Positions 6,127 to 11,762 of a stretch of 11,762 bases of DNA are shown piece by piece. Source of the DNA: an uncultured Ruminococcus sp. (GTDB lineage Bacteria > Bacillota_A > Clostridia > Oscillospirales > Acutalibacteraceae); assembly GCA_902798605.1 (NCBI GenBank), contig CADBXH010000069.1, forward strand, positions 1-11,762. Reading direction: 5' to 3'. A model generated the notes under the pieces. It was not told the origin of the DNA and ran no database searches. It was given only the letters and a program-made list of their open reading frames with translations. Position 1 is the stretch's first letter. Each line of letters opens with the position of its first letter. A program made the translations under genes and the position numbers.

Positions 6127-7851
6127 TTATTCTCCCGAATAGTCCGACCAGTTCCCCGCTGAGTACCTGCGCTTGGATTTCATTGCGCCGGGATCGGCTT
6201 TGGGCGCTACCGATGTATCGATCTTGTACACCTTGCCTATCAAGTCGCTGCTATAAGTTAAATCAGTAGTCTGATACGCGTCCTTGCCCTCGGCGACCTC
6301 CTTATCGGTTACGCCGGAATCAAAAATAATACCTGTCACTCCTAATGGTGCTATGACTCGATAAATATCGGTATCTCCTATACGTTCCATCTCAAATCCC
6401 GGCCACTCGGCATAATAATCGATTTCCTTAGTTATGCTGTTTACAGACATTTCGCCCCACCAATAAGCGTAGACCTTGTCCCACTTGGTCGCGCTGTTGT
6501 CATAATACACATAACCGGGCTTGTCTTTTGACTTATCAAGCTCCATTTCTTTGAGATATTCCTCATACGGGTCGGTTTTATCCTTGTATTGAACGGGAAC
6601 GCCAAACTCAAGAGCGGTAACGTTCTGTGTGAATGCTGCCTCTAAAAACTCGGGATAGATATTTCTCCAATACTGGATAAAATGCTCGCCCTTTTCGTAC
6701 TTGTTGAAAACCAGCTTTTCCTTAGGATAGCCGTTTTCAATCAAATAGTTGTTCATTTTTTCCATGGATTCACCGTTATCGGATGCGTAACCGCCGGCAT
6801 AAAAATATAAAAACGGCGCGTTTTCCATATCGAGCTTATCGCTGAGGAAGTTTTCCCATTCTTTATCGGCGTACATACCGAAGGTCGCCGACAAAGCTCC
6901 GCCTGCGCTGAATTTATCGGGATGCGCCAATACAGTATAGAAGGTTTCCAGTCCGCCCAATGAGCTGCCCGCAAGAGATGTGTGGGCTGCGTCAGTGTAA
7001 ACATTGTAGGTTTCATTGATATAGGGCATAATGGTATCACAGATAAAATCTGCAAAGGCGCTTCCGCGCTTAAGGCTGACATCCTCCTCCTTGATTTTAG
7101 AGGCCTTACCCTCCATATTTATGCTTCCCAAATCGGGAATCAGCTCGTCGTTTCTGTATGGGCTTCCGTTATCAATTGCAACGATGATCGCTTTATTGCC
7201 CGTAGCTGCAATCATACTATCCACGCTTTCGCTGACATTCCAGCACATATAGTCGTTATCCATTCCTTTTTCTTTGCCGGTCGTCAGGACGCTCTGACCG
7301 TCAAACATATAGATAACGGAATACTTTTCCTCTGCTTTTTCATCATAATCCGCAGGCTTCCAAATGTAAACGTTTTTATCTCTTCCGTCAAACCTAAAGA
7401 CCTTTGTATCAAACTTAGAGTCATAGACAGGCTCGGTACCCGCTACATACGGAAGAAGCTCGTCGTTTTCCAAGTTCCAGCCGCTGATAAAGTTGTTGAA
7501 CGCAACGTCCATACTTGTTTTGCTTCCGTAGCTCAGATGCACCATATTGTATTTTGTGACATCCGCATCACAGCAGTAAATGGAAGTTTTATCATCCCCG
7601 CCGCTTTTTTTCATTTTGACATCCTCTGTCTTTTCGTTGGAGGTATTCATAAAGGTCGCCGTTATTTCACCTGTCTCTTTTGGGGCTCTGATATTCAGCG
7701 TATGTATCTTTTTAACCTCTGCATTCACAGATCCGGTTTCGCTTGATGCGGAATCCGCGGTGGCATTTGATTCTCCTCCGACGCACGAGCATGACGAAAA
7801 CAGCATCGTCATCAAAACTGCGCTCAATATAAATGCTAATGATCTTTTCAC
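6127..7851 (-). CDS. Secreted lipoprotein esterase with C-terminal starch-binding-like module
   Basis: 574 residues. A lipoprotein signal (MKRSLAFILSAVLMTMLFSS) ends at Cys21, followed by a Ser/Ala/Glu-rich linker, so the enzyme is probably anchored on the outer face of the membrane. Residues about 47-138 form an N-terminal beta-rich module I do not recognise with certainty; its DVAFNNFISGWNLENDELLPY recalls accessory modules of ruminococcal glycan enzymes. Residues about 145-410 are an Esterase-D/enterochelin-esterase-type alpha/beta hydrolase: YSVIYMFDGQSVL, nucleophile Ser297 in GSSLG (295-299), and His390 in GEHF. Residues about 446-545 (GYVYYDNSATKWDKVYAYWW, AEWPGFEME, VTGIIFDSG, QTTDL) look like a CBM25/26-type starch-binding module. 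The substrate is unknown; a glycan ester is the best guess. The start is a GTG with AAGGGAGA (7858-7865) upstream. The gene stands alone between a promoter and a terminator. Confidence 0.8.
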   Translation of the reverse strand: MKRSLAFILSAVLMTMLFSSCSCVGGESNATADSASSETGSVNAEVKKIHTLNIRAPKETGEITATFMNTSNEKTEDVKMKKSGGDDKTSIYCCDADVTKYNMVHLSYGSKTSMDVAFNNFISGWNLENDELLPYVAGTEPVYDSKFDTKVFRFDGRDKNVYIWKPADYDEKAEEKYSVIYMFDGQSVLTTGKEKGMDNDYMCWNVSESVDSMIAATGNKAIIVAIDNGSPYRNDELIPDLGSINMEGKASKIKEEDVSLKRGSAFADFICDTIMPYINETYNVYTDAAHTSLAGSSLGGLETFYTVLAHPDKFSAGGALSATFGMYADKEWENFLSDKLDMENAPFLYFYAGGYASDNGESMEKMNNYLIENGYPKEKLVFNKYEKGEHFIQYWRNIYPEFLEAAFTQNVTALEFGVPVQYKDKTDPYEEYLKEMELDKSKDKPGYVYYDNSATKWDKVYAYWWGEMSVNSITKEIDYYAEWPGFEMERIGDTDIYRVIAPLGVTGIIFDSGVTDKEVAEGKDAYQTTDLTYSSDLIGKVYKIDTSVAPKADPGAMKSKRRYSAGNWSDYSGE

Positions 7852-7885
7852 GGTATCTCTCCCTTAATTTTTATTTTGTACTTAT

Positions 7886-7915
7886 ATAATAAAACAGTCG
7901 CCCGATTAATATCAA
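7886..7915 (-). promoter_or_regulatory. Candidate promoter of the esterase lipoprotein gene
   Basis: On the minus strand TTGATA (7910-7915), an 18-bp spacer and TATTAT (7886-7891). The start would be near 7879, about 28 nt before the GTG. The spacer is one base longer than optimal, compatible with a regulated promoter, and an inverted repeat overlaps it. Confidence 0.6.
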
Positions 7916-7925
7916 GCAACTGTTT
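7892..7925. repeat. Inverted repeat overlapping the esterase promoter
   Basis: Plus-strand arms AAACAGTCGC (7892-7901) and GCAACTGTTT (7916-7925), 9 of 10 positions complementary, separated by 14 bp. One arm lies in the promoter spacer, the other directly upstream of the -35 box. The geometry (arm centres 24 bp apart) fits a two-site operator, but no regulator gene is in the window. It could instead form an RNA hairpin in bofA read-through transcripts. Confidence 0.45.
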
Positions 7926-7954
7926 ATGTAAATATTCAATAAAGCAGAGAACAA

Positions 7955-7971
7955 TTAAACCGACGGTTTAA
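7955..7971. repeat. 17-bp perfect palindrome upstream of the esterase promoter
   Basis: TTAAACCG-A-CGGTTTAA, perfect 8-bp arms around a single base, centred about 84 bp upstream of the predicted esterase start and 70 bp after the bofA stop. The CG-containing core makes chance less likely than for an AT-only palindrome. It may be a DNA-binding site or, as RNA on the minus strand (stem of 7, loop GTC, then TTGTTCT), a weak terminator for bofA. Confidence 0.45.
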
Positions 7972-8006
7972 AGAATCGGCTTTTTTCTACTTATGATCTC
8001 GAAAAT

Positions 8007-8025
8007 CGGAAAAGACTCTTTTCCG
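8007..8025 (-). terminator. Possible terminator after bofA
   Basis: On the minus strand CGGAAAAG-AGT-CTTTTCCG, an 8-bp perfect stem with a 3-nt loop, followed by ATTTTCG, 7 nt after the bofA stop. The T-run is short, so it is a weak candidate; the palindrome at 7955-7971 may share the task. Confidence 0.45.
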
Positions 8026-8032
8026 GCTTCAT

Positions 8033-8293
8033 TTATAAGAATAAATTTATTATGAGCATCAGCGCAACGCCCGGCACTCCGCCGATAACGCTTATAAGTA
8101 TTGACAATAGGCTGATTGGTATGTATACGCCTGTAAAGCAGGAGCAGAGATCAACAATGATCAATGCAAGAGCTCCGATCATCATAGAAATCAGCGCACG
8201 TTTTACAGGGTGCTTTTTTCTTGATAAATAATGCAGCACGGCAAAAACAAATAAACATCCCAAAAGTATCGCTGCAATTCCCCACAAAGGCAT
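8033..8293 (-). CDS. bofA: BofA-family small membrane protein (pro-sigma-K processing inhibitor family)
   Basis: 86 residues from the ATG at 8293, chosen because GGAG (8302-8305) sits 8 nt upstream; an in-frame TTG at 8311 precedes it and lies in the terminator T-run. Three hydrophobic segments (about 3-21, 36-53, 60-85) surround the basic loop SRKKHPVKR. The C-terminal half carries the family signature: GALALIIVDLCSCFTGVYIPIS and VIGGVPGVALMLIINLFL, where TGVxIP and GxPGVxLM are the BofA hallmarks. In Bacillus BofA, with SpoIVFA, holds the SpoIVFB protease inactive in the outer forespore membrane. In this organism the role is unproven, since BofA-like proteins occur in many Clostridia without a SpoIVFB study. 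It follows secG but is separated from it by a strong terminator. Confidence 0.82.
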   Translation of the reverse strand: MPLWGIAAILLGCLFVFAVLHYLSRKKHPVKRALISMMIGALALIIVDLCSCFTGVYIPISLLSILISVIGGVPGVALMLIINLFL

Positions 8294-8309
8294 ATAAACA
8301 TCTCCGAGC

Positions 8310-8341
8310 AAAAAAATAGACTGCCGATACCGACAGTCTAT
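8310..8341 (-). terminator. Rho-independent terminator of secG
   Basis: On the minus strand an 11-bp stem (ATAGACTGTCG / CGGCAGTCTAT, one T-G wobble), tetraloop GTAT and a following run of seven T (8310-8316). It starts 30 nt after the secG stop. The T-run ends only 16 nt before the bofA ATG, so the bofA leader is directly attached to this structure. Confidence 0.9.
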
Positions 8342-8368
8342 AATATGCTTTTAGAATGTAATATATGC
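8340..8368 (-). promoter_or_regulatory. Candidate sporulation-type (sigma-E-like) promoter for bofA
   Basis: In the secG-bofA gap the minus strand has GCATATAT (8361-8368), 13 bp, then CATATTAT (8340-8347). This resembles the Bacillus sigma-E pattern (-35 with ATA, -10 CATAnnnT) and not a sigma-A promoter. Transcription would start near 8333, inside the 5' arm of the terminator hairpin, so a transcript from here could not fold the full terminator. Short AT-rich sequence makes a chance match possible. Confidence 0.3.
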
Positions 8369-8371
8369 TAA

Positions 8372-8635
8372 TTACAGAAGTTTAAAATACGAAAGAATAT
8401 TAAGCGCTATAACAAACAGAACAAATACAGCCGCAAAAACCTTTGTCCAGCGTGAAAGAAACGCGTCGATCGAGCGAGCCTTGTTCTTAGAGAAATATGA
8501 ATCAGCCGCACCTGTTACAACGCCGATACCCTGCTGATTACCTTCCTGCAAAATAATAACAACAATAATAGCAATCGATACTATAGCGAGTACCACTCCA
8601 AGAGCGATACCTAACGCATTGATTTGATTTTCCAT
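8372..8635 (-). CDS. secG: Preprotein translocase subunit SecG
   Basis: 87 residues. SecG is the small accessory subunit of the SecYEG channel and aids SecA-driven export. Two membrane helices (about 9-29 and 66-84) flank the conserved cytosolic loop VIILQEGNQQGIGVVTGAADSYFSKNKARSIDAFLSRWTKVFA, in which LQEGxxQG, the SYFSKNKAR stretch and the LSRWT end are family hallmarks. Length is normal for Firmicutes. The ATG at 8635 follows AAAGGA (8645-8649 region) with about 9 nt spacing. It has its own promoter and its own terminator, so it is a one-gene unit, unlike the secG-rnr-smpB order common in many Firmicutes. Confidence 0.95.
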   Translation of the reverse strand: MENQINALGIALGVVLAIVSIAIIVVIILQEGNQQGIGVVTGAADSYFSKNKARSIDAFLSRWTKVFAAVFVLFVIALNILSYFKLL

Positions 8636-8692
8636 ATATATCGTCCTTTCAAATTACGGAAATCCGTATAAGATTTATTATTCAACTTATAC

Positions 8693-8721
8693 ATATTAAC
8701 ATAAGAGAATAAATTTTTCAA
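8693..8721 (-). promoter_or_regulatory. Sigma-A-type promoter of secG
   Basis: On the minus strand TTGAAA (8716-8721), 17-bp spacer and TAATAT (8693-8698) with TG one base upstream of the -10. The leader would be about 50 nt and carries a small stem TACGGA/TCCGTA (8655-8668) just before the ribosome binding site. No clear terminator follows the parC-like gene, so read-through from it is also possible. Confidence 0.7.
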
Positions 8722-8753
8722 GAGATTTTTTAAATTTTTTTAATTTTATTGTA

Positions 8754-10994
8754 TTAAATAAGCGAAAGCTGTTCGTCGGCCTTATCTTCATTTGACGGCA
8801 ACGCGCCCAACGCGGGAAGCGAGCGCGTGCGGTAGCGCTGAGGCTTTGCGAACATTCCCTCTTTGTAATCTGTTATTTCGTATAAAGTGTGACCTTTTTT
8901 GAGCTTCATTACCGCTACGCCCTGAGTTGAACGCGTTGTTTTCAGCGCAAGCGCACCTGTGTGAACAAGCAGCATCCTGCCCGACGAAGCCCTTAACAGC
9001 ACCTCTTTATCCTCGTCAATGAACTTGGCGGAGGCGAGCTTTGACTTGTCGGAATAGGCGTTTGTGAGCTTTTTGCGGTTTGTCTTTGTGGCGTAGACCT
9101 CAAGCGGGACTTTGGCAAGCTTGCCGTTTTCAAAGCCAAAGAGCATTATGCCCTTGTAATCCTTGGTAGCTACCATATAGACGGCGTTTTCGCCCTCGTC
9201 CATACCGAGCTTGGCGGCGACATATTCGCCGAACGCGCTCGCCTTGGTGTCGCCGAAGTCGTTTGCCTTTGCCTTGTATACCTGTGATTTATCGCTGAAG
9301 AAGAGCAGATCGCAGTCGTTTGAGAACTCGAGCTCCTGCGTTATTTCGTCGCCTTCTTTTAGCTTTTGAACATTGCTCATTCTTAGCGACTTAGGAGTTA
9401 TCTTCTTAAAATAACCCTCTTTTGTGAAGAAGAATGTGCAGGCGTAATCGGGCACGCTCTCCTTTTCTTCCTCATAAACGGCAGTGTCCTCGTAGATAAT
9501 CAGGCTTTTTCTGGGCTGACCGTATTTTTCGGCAACTGCCTTGAGCTCTTTAACAATAATAGTTTTAACTCTCGCCTTGCTTTTGAGAATATCATCAAGC
9601 TCTGCAATCTCTTTTTCGAGGTTTTCTATGTCTTGAGTGCGCTTTAGGATATACTCTCGGTTGAGATGTCTGAGCTTGATTTCAGCAACGTATTCCGCCT
9701 GGGTCTTGTCGATACCGAAGCCGATCATCAGGTTCGGTACGACCTCGATCTCCTCATCGGTCTCTCGGACGATTTTTATCGCCTTGTCGATATCGAGCAG
9801 TATCTTTTCAAGTCCTTTTAATAAATGGAGTTTTTCAGCCTTTTTGCTGCGGTCATAATATGTCCTGCGCTTTACACATTCTATCCTGAACGCGATCCAT
9901 TCCTCGAGCAAAGCCTTTACGCCGAGCACCATTGGTACTCCGCCGATAAGAACATTAAAGTTGCAGGCGTAGCTGTCCTCAAGCGTTGTGAGCTTGAACA
10001 GCTTTGCCATAAGCTTATCGGGGTCGGTACCGCGCTTTAGGTCGATAGTGATTTTGAGACCGTCGATACCTGTTTCATCGCGGATATCGGAGATTTCCTT
10101 TGCCCTGCCCTGCTTTACAAGGTCGATTATCTTCTCGATAATGACCTCGCAGGTCGTGGTACTGGGGATCGCGAGGATATCGATGCAGTTTGCGGATTTA
10201 TCGTATTCATATCTCGCGCGAAGCTTTATGCTGCCTCTGCCCGTCTCATAAACACGGTCTATGACCGCCTCGTCATATATGATCTGACAGCCGCCGATAA
10301 AATCGGGAGCCGGCAGGGTCGATTTTATGTCGTGCTTTGAGTCGCGGATAAGCGCGGCGGTGGTCTCGCAGATCTCCTTTAGGTTAAAGGAGCAGATATT
10401 TGACGCCATACCGACGGCGATACCCGTGTTCGCGTTTACAAGAACAGACGGAAAAACAGTCGGCAATAGCGATGGTTCCTTCATTGTGTTGTCGTAGTTG
10501 TCTACAAAATCAACGGTGTCCTTGTCGATATCTCTGAACAGCTCGTGACAGATAGGAGCGAGTTTAGCCTCTGTATAACGCGAGGCAGCCCACGCCATAT
10601 CGCGGCTGTAGAACTTACCGAAGTTGCCCTTTGAGTCGATATATGGGTGTAAAAGCGCCTCGTAACCGCGGGAAAGACGAACCATTGTATCGTAAATCGC
10701 GGAATCGCCGTGCGGGTTTAATTTCATTGTCGCGCCGACTATGTTTGCCGACTTTGTACGCGAGCCTGTGAGCAGCCCCATCTTGTACATTGTGTAGAGC
10801 AGCTTGCGATGAGAAGGCTTAAAGCCGTCGATCTCGGGGATAGCTCGCGACATAATAACGCTCATCGCGTAGGGCATATAGTTTTCACGGATAGTGGAAA
10901 CTATGGGCTGCTCGACAACATCACCCGCGCCGTTTATTACGCCGTGAGTTTTTTCGGGTTGAGATTTTTTTGTGCTTTTCTTTCTCGGTGCCAT
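8754..10994 (-). CDS. parC: Type IIA topoisomerase subunit A (topoisomerase IV ParC-like)
   Basis: 746 residues. This is the DNA cleavage/religation subunit of a type IIA topoisomerase; it acts on chromosomal DNA with the ParE-like protein encoded just upstream. The N-terminal cleavage domain (about 28-480) has IPEIDGFKPSHRKLLYTMY, the quinolone-region helix NPHGDSAIYDTMVRLS with Ser98 and Asp102 at the two classical resistance positions (susceptible-type residues), and the catalytic Tyr140 in AASRYTEAK. A coiled-coil tower and C-gate (about 360-480; RTQDIENLEKEIAEL) follow, then beta-pinwheel repeats (about 515-715). The GyrA box (QRRGGKG type) is not seen; the nearest stretch is TTRSTQGVAVMKLKKG. 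This favours topoisomerase IV over gyrase, as does the short length. The ATG is 6 nt after AAGGAGGT (11001-11008), which overlaps the parE stop. Confidence 0.9.
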   Translation of the reverse strand: MAPRKKSTKKSQPEKTHGVINGAGDVVEQPIVSTIRENYMPYAMSVIMSRAIPEIDGFKPSHRKLLYTMYKMGLLTGSRTKSANIVGATMKLNPHGDSAIYDTMVRLSRGYEALLHPYIDSKGNFGKFYSRDMAWAASRYTEAKLAPICHELFRDIDKDTVDFVDNYDNTMKEPSLLPTVFPSVLVNANTGIAVGMASNICSFNLKEICETTAALIRDSKHDIKSTLPAPDFIGGCQIIYDEAVIDRVYETGRGSIKLRARYEYDKSANCIDILAIPSTTTCEVIIEKIIDLVKQGRAKEISDIRDETGIDGLKITIDLKRGTDPDKLMAKLFKLTTLEDSYACNFNVLIGGVPMVLGVKALLEEWIAFRIECVKRRTYYDRSKKAEKLHLLKGLEKILLDIDKAIKIVRETDEEIEVVPNLMIGFGIDKTQAEYVAEIKLRHLNREYILKRTQDIENLEKEIAELDDILKSKARVKTIIVKELKAVAEKYGQPRKSLIIYEDTAVYEEEKESVPDYACTFFFTKEGYFKKITPKSLRMSNVQKLKEGDEITQELEFSNDCDLLFFSDKSQVYKAKANDFGDTKASAFGEYVAAKLGMDEGENAVYMVATKDYKGIMLFGFENGKLAKVPLEVYATKTNRKKLTNAYSDKSKLASAKFIDEDKEVLLRASSGRMLLVHTGALALKTTRSTQGVAVMKLKKGHTLYEITDYKEGMFAKPQRYRTRSLPALGALPSNEDKADEQLSLI

Positions 10995-11006
10995 ATTTCC
11001 ACCTCC

Positions 11007-11762
11007 TTAACTAACGTCGAGATTATCAATATATTCGCTGCCGTGCTCGACGATATAATCCTTTCGACCCTGAAGATTGTCGCCCAAAAGGATGTCAAAA
11101 ATCTTCGCGGTCTGCTCCGCGTCGTCCGGCATAACCTTGATAAGACGGCGGGTATTGGGATTCATTGTAGTCAGATTCATCATATCGGGTTCGTTTTCAC
11201 CGAGACCCTTGCTTCGCTGAACAGTGAATTTATCATTGCCGATTTTTTCGATAAACTCGTCCTTTTCGGACTCGTCATATGCAAAATATACGTCGTTTTT
11301 CGATGTTATCTCATAAAGCGGAGACTCGGCGATAAACACCTTGCCCTCCTCAATAAGAGTCGGAGTAAGGCGGTAAAGCATCGTGAGCAGAAGCGTGCGG
11401 ATCTGGAAACCGTCGACATCTGCATCGGTACAGAGAATGACCTTATTCCAGCGCAGTGCGTCCATATCAAAGGTTGCGAGATTTTTGTTTGCTTTTGACT
11501 TGACCTCTACTCCGCAACCGAGAACCTTTAACAGATCAGTGATGATCTCGCTCTTGAAAATCTTGTCGTAGTCAGCTTTAAGGCAGTTGAGTATCTTGCC
11601 CCTGATGGGCATTATCGCCTGAAAATCCGGATTTCTCGCCTGTTTACAGGCGCCGAGCGCGGAGTCGCCCTCTACGATGAAGAGCTCGCGCTGATCGATA
11701 TCCTTACTGCGGCAGTCTACGAACTTTGCCACTCGGTTTGTTATGTCGAGATTGCCGGAAAG
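11007..11762 (-). CDS. parE: Type IIA topoisomerase subunit B (topoisomerase IV ParE-like), C-terminal part
   Basis: Partial gene; 251 C-terminal residues are visible and the frame stays open to the window edge (LSGNLDITNRVAKFVDC at the start), so the internal GTG at 11732 is not a start. The TOPRIM domain shows ELFIVEGDSALGACKQAR with the catalytic Glu in EGDSA, PIRGKILN, and the metal-binding TDADVDG followed by IRTLLLTMLYR. The C-terminal QRSKGLGENEPDMMNLTTMNP matches GyrB/ParE. EGDSA is followed by LGACKQARN rather than the GGSAKQGRD of ordinary GyrB, as I recall for the clostridial paralogue family. The N-terminal GHKL ATPase and transducer lie outside the window. It ends 12 nt before the parC-like gene, an obvious two-subunit operon. 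Confidence 0.92.
   Translation of the reverse strand, partial: LSGNLDITNRVAKFVDCRSKDIDQRELFIVEGDSALGACKQARNPDFQAIMPIRGKILNCLKADYDKIFKSEIITDLLKVLGCGVEVKSKANKNLATFDMDALRWNKVILCTDADVDGFQIRTLLLTMLYRLTPTLIEEGKVFIAESPLYEITSKNDVYFAYDESEKDEFIEKIGNDKFTVQRSKGLGENEPDMMNLTTMNPNTRRLIKVMPDDAEQTAKIFDILLGDNLQGRKDYIVEHGSEYIDNLDVS

Noticed and set aside
6982..7746. 254-codon plus-strand open frame opposite the esterase
   Set aside because: It is antisense to the Ser297-containing esterase domain and has no recognisable motifs or Shine-Dalgarno sequence.
7961..7987. Plus-strand terminator (CCGA / TCGG followed by six T)
   Set aside because: The stem is only 4 bp with a long loop, and no plus-strand gene precedes it; the palindrome in the same place explains the symmetry better.
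8655..8668. Small stem TACGGA/TCCGTA in the secG leader as a regulatory element
   Set aside because: Six base pairs with a 2-nt gap is too tight and short to call; reported only as a note in the promoter entry.
8700..8753. Terminator after the parC-like gene
   Set aside because: The stretch is almost pure A/T with only short A/T self-complementarity and no GC-rich stem.
10809..11498. Long plus-strand open frame opposite parE/parC
   Set aside because: It lies antisense to two strongly conserved topoisomerase genes, has no ribosome binding site, and its translation resembles no protein family; the high third-base GC of the real genes keeps the opposite frame open.

Overview
The window looks like chromosomal DNA of an anaerobic Gram-positive bacterium of the class Clostridia, most likely Oscillospirales/Ruminococcaceae. 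The evidence is strong AAGGAGG-type ribosome binding sites, very AT-rich intergenic regions with sigma-A-type promoters, and a gene set of BofA, DUF4364, CmpB-family, a clostridial-type topoisomerase IV pair and a GTG-started lipoprotein esterase. The assignment is inference from gene content, not from a marker gene. Almost everything is on the minus strand; the single plus-strand gene is DUF4364. No tRNA, rRNA, CRISPR array or insertion sequence was recognised.

Reading along the minus strand, from high to low coordinates. (1) 11762-8754: the C-terminal part of a type IIA topoisomerase ATPase/TOPRIM subunit (parE-like, cut by the window edge) followed 12 nt later by the complete parC-like cleavage subunit. 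(2) 8721-8033: secG with its own promoter and a strong terminator, then bofA, whose start codon is only 17 nt beyond that terminator. (3) 7915-6127: a monocistronic lipoprotein with an alpha/beta-hydrolase esterase domain and a C-terminal starch-binding-like module; its promoter is overlapped by an inverted repeat. (4) 6111-6070: a strong bidirectional terminator shared with the convergent plus-strand DUF4364 gene (5455-6057). (5) 5376-2522: a three-gene membrane operon nfeD / stomatin-like SPFH protein / tandem-duplicated CmpB-family membrane protein, divergent from DUF4364 and closed by a hairpin at 2453-2479. (6) 2414-1: a purine biosynthesis operon purE-purF-purM with a near-consensus promoter, running off the window inside purM.

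The clearest anomaly is in purE. The ribosome binding site and the first 17 codons are intact, but about 41 bp encoding the first helix are missing, so the rest of the otherwise intact gene lies in another frame. It is either a disrupted purE at the head of a purine operon or a sequence/assembly error. The other points worth a second look are the nfeD-SPFH-CmpB membrane operon, the terminator/promoter arrangement ahead of bofA, the divergent PRPP flexible loop of PurF, the esterase-CBM lipoprotein with operator-like repeats, and the ParC-like subunit without a canonical GyrA box. No wholly new defence or mobile system was found; most of the window is core housekeeping.
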